Shown here: positions 50,005 to 60,848 of the stretch, piece after piece
Layout: each line of letters starts with the position of its first letter
How positions within the stretch are numbered: the first letter of the stretch is position 1
Source: Acanthochlamys bracteata
Lineage: Eukaryota > Streptophyta > Magnoliopsida > Pandanales > Velloziaceae
Length of the DNA stretch: 64,000 nt
Direction of reading: 5' to 3'
NCBI GenBank assembly: GCA_019914995.1
Contig: CM034140.1
Location: forward strand, 372,001 to 436,000
The notes under the pieces: generated by a model
Database searches by the model: none
The model's input: the letters and a program-made list of their open reading frames with translations, nothing else
What the model was told of the DNA's origin: nothing
Translations under genes and position numbers: made by a program

Positions 50005-50469
50005 GCTGATGAAAATTGTTGCTGGTCTCCTGTTGATGTAATTTGAGCTTCTGATTCTGCTTTTGCGTTTTGTGTTCTTTCAAGGTTGTTTTTGCTGTAG
50101 CTCGTTTTGTTGTTCCAGAGGCTATAAACATTAGTTATTCGATGATCTCTTATTCTCCTGGCAAAGGTTTCTAATAGACCAATGCAACATTCACTAATAG
50201 AATAAAACCGTGAATGATGGGAGTTCTACTCTGTCGTGTTTCAAGAGCAGCAGGACCAAAAAAGCAATCTTAGCACGCTATAAAAACTTTGACACTTAAA
50301 CAACATGCTGATAGTAAAGGAGCAATATTGAAAAACCTATTGCTGAAGCATAAATCCTTCATGAAGCGTTATTCACTGACTTCTACAATTAGTTGACAGT
50401 ACATAATGCCTGATGTTCTTTCATCAGAAATACTTAGAAAAACATGCTTTAAATTCAAACAACATGGCG

Positions 50470-51760
50470 CTCATCCCACAAGAGAAGGATCAAAGAAAAC
50501 TGCTGTATTTATTCCACCACAATAGCTCGGGCAAGTCAGATGATAGTGGTAGCAGGAGGAAAAGTAGGGGGCAGAAGTGGAGAACAGATGACTCAGACTC
50601 AGATGACTCAGAAGATGAAGTGTACTTGTGATTCCTCCTCTTCTTCTGCCTCTTCCTGCTCCTCTTCCTACTCCCACTCTCCTCTGAAGCTGATGAACTA
50701 TAGCTAGAGCTACTCTCATCAGAGGAATACTCAGACCCACTGTCGGTTGACTCACTTTGTGATTCAAAAACTGAAGCCTCACTATTGTCTTCAGAGTCAG
50801 ATCTTGAGAGATGCTTTCTTTTGCTCTTTTTGGTGCTTTTTCTCTTGCTATTCTCCTTCCTTCGGCTCTTCCCACTACTATGTTCCTTTTCTCTCTCTCT
50901 CTTCTCTAATTCCTTTTCACAATCAGGATTGCCCTCCATGGAAATAAGGTTTCTCAACCTCAATTTAGGATTCCTAAGCATCTGTGACTGTGATGGACGA
51001 GAATGTAGACACACTCATTCTTGCACTCATATGTCCGATGCCCAGGCTGGAAGCACTTCTGGCACTGATAAGTTGGGCCAGCTGCACAGGCACTTAAGAT
51101 CCTTCCTTTCACCAAGTTTCACAGCTTTCTCAGTACTCATGAGATACATTTGTCGTTTTGCCTCTTTTTGGTTCTTCCTCCTTCTGCCCATATGCATTAA
51201 CATTTCGTGCAGCAGCTGCTCTCTCGGCCTGCGCACGACTAAGGCCTTTCGCCGCTGACATGGCAGCCTGCTTGATTCTTTCTGCAGCCACCCGACCGTT
51301 CTCTTCCTTTTTGCTAGACATGTTTTCACTGAGTAGAATCACAACCCCAAACTTGCTAACATAACCTGCAGGAAATAGAATAAAAAAAAATATTAGCTTA
51401 AATTCAAACTGTTCTACAATCAAGCAAGCAAAATTGAAATGCAGAAGCATAAATAAGACAGAAACTTGAAATGACAACTGAAATATACTAACTTCGCACA
51501 GGTACCCTCAACGCTCGAATTATTCAAAAAAAAGTGCATTTAACTCTGAAAAACAACAGCAATAACCTAAATCACGAATAAATTCTTAAATTTAGAGCAA
51601 TAGTGAGCACGGCAATGAAGAATTACTGAAACCAGCAAAAAATGATGGGAACAAGTTGCAATTACAGAATGTAATCACGTGAAGATATTTACCTTGAAAT
51701 TGCAGTAGCTCCGAAACCCTAGTCGACGACGACAATTTGGTGAGAACAAAACCCCAGTGA
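50470..51760 (-). pseudogene. ZCCHC10-like zinc-knuckle protein gene, frameshifted
   Basis: The start at 51,321 gives MSSKKEENGRVAAERIKQAA and RNVNAYGQKEE. The frame then slips near 51,165, where the family sequence continues as AKRQMYLMSTEKAVKLGERK. It slips again near 51,085, restoring QCQKCFQPGHRTYECKNE, a complete CX2CX4HX4C zinc knuckle. A third slip near 51,015 gives SRPSQSQMLRNPKLRLRNLI and then a Lys/Arg/Ser tail of repeated Ser-Glu and Ser-Arg runs to about 50,490. A 5'-UTR intron is still visible (donor near 51,695, acceptor near 51,365). Three frame changes in one short gene mean it is either a recent pseudogene or a sequence with errors. Relatives are nuclear, RS-like proteins of unclear function. 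Confidence 0.8.
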
Positions 51761-52719
51761 AGAGCTATCGAACGAGGTCGGGATCGGGTATAGAACTATA
51801 GATTGATCTCGTTCCATTCCAATTACCGGGTTTTTTTATCCGGCTATCCAATAATTTATTAGTAATACCCGACGGAATTAGGAAAAAGACCGGACATAGC
51901 TTTTGTGTAGTCAGAACGTGTTTCAAATATCCATAACTGAGTTTCGTAAAAATAAAAAATAAAAAATAGAATTTTTAAAAAAATAAATTGAAAGTATAAT
52001 TCAGTTTTTGTGTTTCAATTAATTTTGAAAGTGGATTGAAAGTGAAGTTCAAATTTTGTGTTTCAATTATTTTTGAAAGTGAATTGAAAATAAAGTTCAA
52101 TTTTGTATGTTTCAATTGTATTTAAAAATAAAACTAAATTAAATTAAAAGTTATATAATATTATAAATAAAAATAATAAAAATAATAAATCTAGCTAATT
52201 ATTTTTAGATAAAATTTAATCATACACTCTATATAAAATTTAATAATTATATAACCTACTCAATTAATAAAATATTTATATATTATATATATTAAATTTA
52301 TTATTTAAATATATAATTTTTTAATAATAATAATAACAATATAAATAGCAAATTTATAAGTACGATTTATAACAAAGTATAACCAAATAGAAAAATTAGC
52401 AATATAATATTAAATGCCACAAAATATATCAAACTTATATTACGTAATATCATCAATACTCATTGCTATAAAATATATTACACATGTCCAAAACTAACAT
52501 TGAAATTGACATTACAATTTGACATACCACATAATATATCATATTTATATTATAATTATATTACAATATACATACCATAAAATATATAATAATTTTAAAC
52601 ACTAATATTACAATTGGCATTACAATATTATATGCCACAAAATATATTAGACGGTATTACACTAACGTTCCATATCTCCTACCTCAAAATAACACATTTC
52701 ACATAACATACATTTACAA

Positions 52720-52919
52720 AAAGCATAACACAAACTTAACACTTAGGTTCCATTCAGTGGCCACAAAATATGTCATCCAACTTCTTCGTGACTCATCATC
52801 TCTTGTAAGAAACATTCGAGCCTTGATGTCATTTCGCATTAGATACTCAAAAGCTTGTTCAATTTGATCGTCAATTAAATCTCCTTTTAACTTCTGGAGA
52901 GCATCAAAAATAGCTTTGC
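52720..52919 (-). pseudogene. Myb/SANT-like protein C-terminal fragment
   Basis: After an acceptor-like AACAG the minus strand reads AKAIFDALQKLKGDLIDDQI, then EYLMRNDIKARMFLTRDDES and RRSWM. This resembles the C-terminal helix region of plant Myb/SANT-like proteins (ORF1-type partners of Harbinger transposases and their domesticated kin). The DNA-binding part was not found. Without a search, the family assignment is tentative. Confidence 0.45.
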
Positions 52920-53301
52920 CTGTTCGAATATAATATCTAAATATAATGCATTATATGTAGATAAAATATAATATCTAACAATACAATTAAAACGTATTTA
53001 TTTATTTTTTGAAAACTCTTATACAAAAATTCTACAGAAATCACCATCTCATAAAAGATTATATAGTGAAGTAAAACATTAAAAAACTAAAGATTATAAC
53101 ATTACAAATTCCATAATCCAGCAGCAATAAATTTACAAACTGACAAAATTAAAAAATAAGCAACTTCTAAGAAACAAGACTCATTGAAAATAGCTTCAAT
53201 AGAGAATACATACTCCTTACTGATTCTAAAATATGCTACAATGCATAAACACAAATGTGGAGAATTCCTAAGATAAAAACATGAGAGTAGTGAACACTTA
53301 C

Positions 53302-53363
53302 AAAACTAGAGGACCCCATGCTCCAAGGTTTTCCTTGACCCAAACCAGAAAATCCTTCAAGAT
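53302..53363 (-). pseudogene. Captured VTT-domain (TVP38/TMEM64) exon
   Basis: The 62-bp segment reads ILKDFLVWVKENLGAWGPLV, with an acceptor TTGACAG before it and a donor GTAAGTG after it. Plant TVP38/TMEM64 (SNARE-associated Golgi, VTT) proteins have KILKDFLLWV...LGPWGPLVL just before their first conserved membrane loop. No flanking VTT exons were found, so it is a single captured exon inside the TIR element. Confidence 0.7.
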
Positions 53364-55303
53364 CTGTCAATCAGTAGAGCCATTAATGTCAGTTCTCCTT
53401 AATGACCACAATCACAAATAAATTCTAATAATTAAAAGAATCCATACATAAACTTTATAAAATAATAATCAAAGTATCGTTTGAAATGAAGAGCTGGTTA
53501 GATAAATAACTTGGCAAATTTATCAAAAAGGAGTAGGGACATCTACACAACTGAATATTCCTTAATATGAAGACAACAACATAGACAGTAAACAAAAATG
53601 CAAGGCTCAACAAGACAAAAATAAAAGGACAGATAACTTTCTTGTTGCTTTCAATAATTAAATCAAGAATAGATAAAAAGAAAGGATACATTTCACTTAT
53701 GTTTCTTCTTCTTTAAGTCATCTAGTCATAGTAGCAACTAATTAAAGACATCAACAGAACATGACAGCAACTCAGTTGGAATAGATTAACATGTAAGTAG
53801 AAATTATTGAAAAAGTTGATGCCAAACAAGCTCTGTTGGAAGTAAGCATTCGATAAGAGTGGAAACACATATGCTAGCTAACTAAAGACTAACAAGGATG
53901 CATTCACAAGAAAATCAAATGAATCACTAATACGAATGTAATGACCAAAGCTACAACTATTAAAAAATGGAGGGATTAGTGCGCAAAGAGAGTCAAAGCC
54001 AAAACAGTCATAGAATGGTATGAGATTTTCATTTACCGTGACATATTCAGTATCATTTTGCTCAAAGCAAAAGGCAGTCTTCATCAAGCAACCAAACACT
54101 CCTTTCCCACAAAATCATCATAAAATTACATTCACAAGCTAGATTGACATCTATTTCCCAAAAAAAAAAAAAAAACAACAACAGAAAAAAAAAATCCGTC
54201 GTGACTTTCAAACTGTCCTACTCAAAATACAAAATCAAACTTTTTGAAGGTGAAAACAACAAGAAGAGGCGATACATAGCATATCCAATGAATTTAGCCT
54301 TTCATCACTTGGTTTTTATTTTAGAAAAAAAATTCAGATATTGGGTAGACAATAGAAATCATTAGACTTTCACCAAATTGCTAACATGAAAAATCATTTT
54401 ATCGATCACCTTGTGGACCAATTAACAGAACAGAACTTCAAAGACCATATTCTCTTAACAAGTTGAGTAACTCTACTATTTTTAATAAGTTGGATCAATC
54501 AATGCCTATAATCAAAAACGAAATTTTGTTTCAACAAAAATTCATCCAGATCAAGAAAGAAATTCAACAAACAACTTTAAAAAAACGAAAATTCTCAGAT
54601 CCGCACCTCACTTTGCTTCGAAAACAAGTACTCTACTTCGAAGTTCTTGACAAATTTATCCTACAAGTAGATCACAGCGTTGAGCAGTAGATCCCGTGAA
54701 AAACAAATATATCCTGTGAAAAACAGAGGGAGATCTACGATGCTAGACAGATCTAGTGAAAACCGGATATACGACGCTTAAAGATTTAGCGAAAGCCAAC
54801 ACGAAAAAAATCTAGCGAAACGCTTGCGCTGGAGAGAAATGGCAAAGTTGACGCGGAGAAGATCGACGAAGTTGGAAAGGTGGCACGAAGTCGAGTGGAG
54901 AAGAAGAACCACATAGCAGAATGGAGAAGAAAAATAAAGTGAATGAGAAGTGTGCTCAATGGGAACGCATTAAAAAAGAGGAACTAGAGTTACACGGGTG
55001 TTAAACTGAGAACTGAAATTTTGAATTCAACGTACAAAATGAAACACGAAAAGTGCGTGGAACTCCAATTCTAGCATCAGAAATTGGAGTTCTACGCACT
55101 TAAAATACGAACTTAACGAAACTATCCAGTTTATTTATAGCACATTAGCGAATTTAATTGTTTGAGCAAATAAAAAATAAGACCACGTCGATATTCCACA
55201 TGGCACAATTTTAGTGGAGGATCCGCAGCAGTAGAGAAACACCCACATTACCAGTTACGGGCGGTAACCTACCGTCACGGTGATCATAGCTTACTGTCAC
55301 TCG

Positions 55304-55312
55304 ATATAAAGG
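55304..55312 (+). promoter_or_regulatory. TATA box of the calreticulin gene
   Basis: ATATAAAGG lies 57-65 bp before the ATG, leaving a short 5' UTR. About 120 bp further upstream, CCACGTCG (55,183-55,190) carries the CCACG/ACGT core found in ER-stress elements, but no CCAAT half was seen at the expected spacing. Confidence 0.6.
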
Positions 55313-55368
55313 CGAGCATTTCCGATCTCATCTCGCTCCGCTGCTTCCTCACTCTCTCGAGAACGAAA

Positions 55369-58300
55369 ATGGCGATCTATGGGTTACAGCCGGCAGCCGC
55401 AATGGCAGCCGTGCTCGTTGTTTTGTTCATCGTTGCCGACGCCGAGGTTTACTTCCAGGAGAAATTCGAAGGTAGGATATCTGGATCTTGATGATTTCAG
55501 TGTTTACCATCTATGATGTTGAGGCAATTTGTCGATCTATCTATTTAACTGTTTTTTTTTTTGTTTTCGTTTATTCTTATTTTGTTTCCTTTTATCGATT
55601 GCATTGATAGTCTCTCTATTCAGGTGATTGTGTATTTTGTCCGTTGTTCTGTAGCATTTCTGATCTCTGTTCTCTCGCTTGCATTTCTGGTATTATATTG
55701 TTTTATTTTCTTTGGAATCTACATCATGCTATGCTTCAAGTTTATGATCTATTCATCTAGTTATTGTTAGGTCGTTTATTGTGTTTCCCTTATGTGGCTT
55801 GCGTTTGATTGTTATAACATTTCAGATCTTTCTATTCTAGTTGTTCTTTTCAGATATACTGATAATATGATGTGCATTGAGTGTTCGTAGTTGTATTTTC
55901 TGTTGAGAATCAAATAGTCATTTCCAATCCTTGACTCCCGATTACAGACTCATTCGTCACATAAACGTATTTGAGATATCTACAATGTTGTAGAGTGATG
56001 TATGCGCGAGGCAGTCCATTCGGTGTATACTTTTCTTTTGATTTGGTCGATCTTATTTCTATTAAGATCTGTTCTGTTTTATTCTGGAATTAAGCATACC
56101 TGAAAATGGTTTAATGTTCTATATGTGGTTCTTATGTGCTGATGTATTTCTAGAGAAGGTCTGATAGCTACTATTTGCAATCATGGTTTGTCTATATGTC
56201 ATCAGGAGATGAGCTTAATGAATAGTTGACCTGAAGCATCTAAGTGGTGCCTACCTTTCAACTTTCAGGGATCTGAAAGAGAACACAAATTTAAAAGATG
56301 TCTTATATTCCTTGGACACATAGCATCGAAACTCTTGATTCGTAGTAAAATTTTTATAAATACATTGCTAATTGGACATTATATATCAAAGTACCTTACC
56401 TTTTTACAATTGTCATATTATTGTCAATGTAATACAAATTCATACTCCCAAGTTTTTTGTATCTAAGTTATTTTTCTGACTTTCTGATTATTTATTATTT
56501 TTTTCAAATGAACTCTACAGATGGTTGGGACAGCCAGTGGGTAAAATCTGATTGGAAGAAGGATGAGAACGCAGCTGGAGAATGGAACCATACTTCTGGA
56601 GCATGGCATGCAGATCCTAATGATAAAGGTGTCTTTATGGTCCACTACTAACTGCTATTGATCAGCTGAATTAAGCATCATGACAAGTTTCTTTACTGAC
56701 AAATTTTGTATATATATGTCTTGGATACAGGCATTCAGACCTCTGAGGATTTCAGGTACTATGCCATCTCAGCTGAGTTTCCTGAGTTCAATAACAAGGA
56801 TAAGACATTAGTGTTTCAATTCTCAGTCAAGCATGAGCAAAAGCTTGACTGTGGTGGAGGTTATATGAAGCTGCTTAGTGGAGATGTTGATCAGAAGAAG
56901 TTCGGTGGGGATACCCCATATAGGTATTGTACTAGCTCCTTCTGTGCTTACATTTATGTAACCCCAAGGAGATGTGACTTATAGTTGTTACTGTATGCAG
57001 CATCATGTTTGGCCCAGATATCTGTGGGTACAGCACAAAGAAGGTCCATGCCATTCTTACACGTGATGGCAAGAACCATTTGATTAAGAAGGAAGTTCCA
57101 TGTGAGACCGACCAGCTAACTCATGTTTATACGTTCATTCTCCGCCCTGATGCTACCTACAGCATTCTCATTGACAATAATGAGAAGCAGTCTGGGAGTC
57201 TCTACAGTGACTGGGATATCCTTCCTCCAAAGAAGATTAAGGATCCTGAGGCCAAGAAGGTATATACAAACTTGTAGCAGTTGTTGTTCTCAAGGGAAAT
57301 ACTAAACATTGACATGTACTGATGACGAGTTTTCTATCACAGCCTGATGATTGGGATGATAAAGAGTATATTCCTGATCCTGATGATAAGAAACCTGAGG
57401 TAATTTCTTATTAACTGCAACGGATAAATGCTATATCCATCATAATACTGTTGGGAAGCATTATTGGTATATATTTTGTGTGCATATTCATAGTTTCTTT
57501 GATTTAAAATAGGATGAATTCAAGTCAATGTCCTTCTCTTCTTCAACATTCCAAAAGCCTCCTTTCATTATGCGAGATAGTTTGTTTGCATTTCTGAATT
57601 TATTATTAATGCTGCCTATCATTCAGTTGTATATTTCAATTCTCCCTCCGCTTTTAGTTATCAATAAATCACAACTCTTCAAGACAAGTATACTAGCAAG
57701 GCTAAAGATGCAATTTTTATCCTGCAGGGTTATGATGACATCCCTAAGGAAATTCCTGATCCTGATGCAAAGAAGGTAATCTTTCTAATTGATTGTTTAT
57801 TTATACTTTCTGACTCTTGCAATGTCAAACATGTTGCAGTTATATGGCTAGAAAGACAGAACCTGTAACTGTTTTTTCTTTTTTTTTTTGGGTATGTGAA
57901 CCTATAGCCTGAGGACTGGGATGATGAAGAGGATGGTGAATGGACTGCCCCAACTATTCCCAACCCTGAATACAAGGGACCATGGAAGCAAAAGGTTGAC
58001 CTTGTATCTTGAACTTCTTTTATGCTGCAAATGTTATATGAACTAAATGCATGTTTTGATTTGTTTGCTTGTTGATCATACAGAAAATAAAGAACCCCAA
58101 CTACAAGGGCAAGTGGAAGGCACCAATGATTGACAACCCAGGTCTTTTCTTGCCTTGACTATGGTTAAGTTTGTGGTAAATTTCTGACTGGTGATGCTGA
58201 AAGTGAAATTTATAATTGCAGAATTCAAAGATGACCCTGATATTTATGTTTTCCCCAACTTGAAGTATGTTGGCATTGAGTTGTGGCAGGTCTATCTCTT

Positions 58301-59387
58301 CTTAAAATTCAGTTCTCTTTCCATGTTTTGTATGTGGTCTCTGGAGCTCACTTCATTACAACATATTTCACAGGTCAAATCAGGAACCTTGTTTGACAAT
58401 GTTTTAGTAACTGATGATGCTGAATATGCAAAAAAATTTGCTGAAGAAACATGGGGCAAAGGCAAAGATGTATGCATATTTCAGCACTTACGCATATTTA
58501 AGCACCTTTACTTCTTCCCTTTTCTTTTGTTTATGTAATATTACTTCTTTCAGAAATTGTGCTTGAATATTCATTGCTTGAGTTTCTCATGCAGGCTGAA
58601 AAGGCAGCTTTTGATGAAGCCAATAAAAAGAAGGAAGAGGTATTTATTCGGAATTCGGCGTAGTTATCTTATCCCTTCGTTTACATTTAAGTTGTAGCAG
58701 AGATCTTATTTGGATTAGCTTCACAATTTTTGCTGATTGCTTGTTGAAATAGTTGCGTCCTCATCTTTTGTAGAACAAAATCATTTTTCTTTTTCTCTGG
58801 ATGGGCCCATGAAGCTCATGCGTTACTTCTCTCATGTGTGCTTCTGTTACAGAATAGTCTTTGAATGTATGCCATTACAAGAATGCAGGCTGAAAAAATT
58901 AATTGGTTTATTAGTGCTCTCAAAAGTGATTTTGTTCCTGGTGGGTCTTTAAATGGTCTAAATGCAATACGAAATTGACAATGAAGTTACTTAATCTAAG
59001 ATCAACTTAGTTATATGAAGTTATACTAAGAAAGCCTTATGCTGAAGCTAAGGTCATTAACTAATCAATAACTGTCTGGTTTTGTAGGAATCCAAGGTAG
59101 ATGAGTCTGATGCAGAGGTAACCTCCCTCTCTGATTCTATATAAAGTTCATTTTACTGTGTATGATGTACTGTTGATCTTAAATGTCTATGATGTATTTT
59201 GTAGGATGAGGAAGATGATACTGCTGATGAGTCTGACACAGAAGAGGCTGAAAGCAGCACCTCAGCTGACAAAGAGACTACTCATGTGATTACCTTGCTG
59301 AATATATCTTCTCTGTAAGCCACTTCCAAATTTCAAACTTGTAATAATATTCCTTCTTTTCTTACCTCATTTCAGGATGAACTTTAA
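55369..59387 (+). CDS. CRT: Calreticulin, ER calcium-binding lectin chaperone
   Basis: Fourteen exons: 55369-55471, 56521-56628, 56731-56923, 57001-57259, 57343-57399, 57728-57775, 57908-57994, 58084-58141, 58222-58289, 58374-58469, 58595-58639, 59088-59117, 59205-59285 and 59376-59387, in one frame (414 residues). A signal peptide (to ~25, [13 protein letters not shown]) precedes the lectin domain, with [16 protein letters not shown] and the [10 protein letters not shown] signature. An NHT glycosylation site lies near residue 57. The P-domain has repeats of the [10 protein letters not shown] and [12 protein letters not shown] types. The C-domain is acidic ([16 protein letters not shown]), giving low-affinity calcium binding. 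The last exon is only 12 nt and completes the HDEL retrieval signal. It fits the CRT1/CRT2 type of plant calreticulins, not CRT3. Confidence 0.97.
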
Positions 59388-60848
59388 AGGGGCAATTGAG
59401 CGCAGGAAGGAGCTCTAGTATTACTTTTTGTTTGATAATGACAATTTGAAGAGTGTTTCGGATGTAGCTCTGGCATCTTCTAGGCTCTTAGTTCAGTGAA
59501 CTATGTAGTAAGACGGCCTAATTGTGTTTGTTAAATTTTTCTTAGTGTTCTTACTTGTCTATTAATGCTCATAGGAGAAGAAATACATCGAACAGTTTTC
59601 CCTAACGTTGATATGCTTATGTTCATGTAATTCCATGTGTCCCAGTAAATTAGTATACAATAGTTTGTTGTTTGTGTTGCTTGTTTCGTTACTGTACAAT
59701 TTGAAAAAGACGCTGCGGTTGATAATGCATAAACTGCATTAGTGGTTGATTGATTGTTGAAGATTCTTGAAAGACAGGAAATGAGATGTTCAGGAGATTC
59801 TTCCAGGTGCTTAGATGGCCGAATTTTGTAGCTGTTAGAGCATGGTTAAACAGATTGAATGACGACAATCATCATAATCTTTCTCTCCAGAGAATCAAAG
59901 CTCCTTTTATGCTCATGTTTGAGACCTTTTTCGTTAACTTTTTCTTAAGACAAAAGGAAGCAAGGTGCTTTTCATGAATAGGTGTATGTTCGAGATCAAC
60001 TGCCCTTCCGGTAATGCCCTTCCACCGAGCACTGATGATTGTTGTACTAACCATCCACTTAATGTACGTGAATGATAATCAGATTCAGACCTTTTTTGGG
60101 TTGCATTCTCAGAACATAATTCTTCTTTTCAATTTTAAAATTCCTTCTTATTAAGTATTTTTAATTGAAAAATATGCACGAATTATATTTATAAAATAAT
60201 AATTATATTATTATAATACTTATTAATTTATATTTTAAATATTTTTTAAATTTCCTTTTAAAAAATTTTCAACATCTCTAATGAACCTTGGGCATATCGC
60301 ATTTTGACTTCAATCTTCAATCATGTACGTTCAAAAGTATGAAACGCTCAATAAATAAACTTATATCGTAGCACGTTTCACTCTTTCTTCTGTTCCTTAA
60401 TCACCATTAAACTGCAGCACGCACTTGAAACTTTAGCTTAATAACATGACATGAATAACAGCTGCAACGCCATTCTGACAGAGAGATAACGACAAGATAA
60501 ATCTTTAGCTACTTATTTTTAGTTTCCTTAAGGAAAAATCATATATTTTTGTTCTTAAAATGACCTGGTGGGTTTGCCATACAACTAAGCATCCCCAAAT
60601 TGTGTGCTGTAGCCTGTCTGTATTATATATATATACACACAAGAAGGGTTAATTAACAAGAGAGCGAAAAAGAGAAAGAAACCCCTCTCACTATTTACCC
60701 GAACACGTTTTTTCTCTTCCCTTTTTCCTTTCCTCCCACTCGATCTCGTCGCTGCGCAGCAGAATTACAGCGACCGAATCGGAGAATCGCCTGAATCTGT
60801 ATCAGTTTGTTGTGATCTCCTGCTGCTTACTCCGGATCTGATCAAACA
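59388..60848. other. Calreticulin 3' UTR and SAR1 promoter region
   Basis: Calreticulin's 3' UTR probably runs to about 59,650. A TATA-like run TATATATATATACACAC at about 60,624-60,640 and a CT-rich leader precede the SAR1 ATG by some 210 bp. 60,140-60,260 is A/T-rich. The short open frame at 59,786-59,977 has no recognised product. Confidence 0.5.

Larger units (their letters stand above)
51914..55112 (-). mobile_element. 3.2-kb Harbinger-like TIR element with host exon and Myb/SANT-like remnant
   Basis: The left end is GAACGTGTTTCAAATATCC; the right end on the other strand is GTTCGTATTTTAAGTGCG. The flanks TCA and TTA are an imperfect TWA-type target. The left subterminal sequence matches the MITE at 4,526-4,811 over about 60 bp (CCATAA, AAAAATAAAAAATAAAAAAT), and the right side shares AGAAATTGGAGTTCTAC-like sequence with it. 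The interior is A/T-rich, with a Myb/SANT-like peptide and one VTT exon on the minus strand. No transposase was recognised. It could be a decayed larger member from which the MITE family derives. Confidence 0.65.

Noticed and set aside
50490-50760. Ser/Glu-rich plus-strand and minus-strand open frames as separate genes
   Set aside because: They are overlapping readings of the RS-like tail of the ZCCHC10-like relic.
55183-55203. ER-stress response element upstream of calreticulin
   Set aside because: Only a CCACG core is present; the CCAAT part at the required spacing was not found, so it is mentioned only as a possible core.
59786-59977. 63-residue plus-strand open frame downstream of calreticulin
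   Set aside because: No family match and no promoter; it looks like a chance frame.
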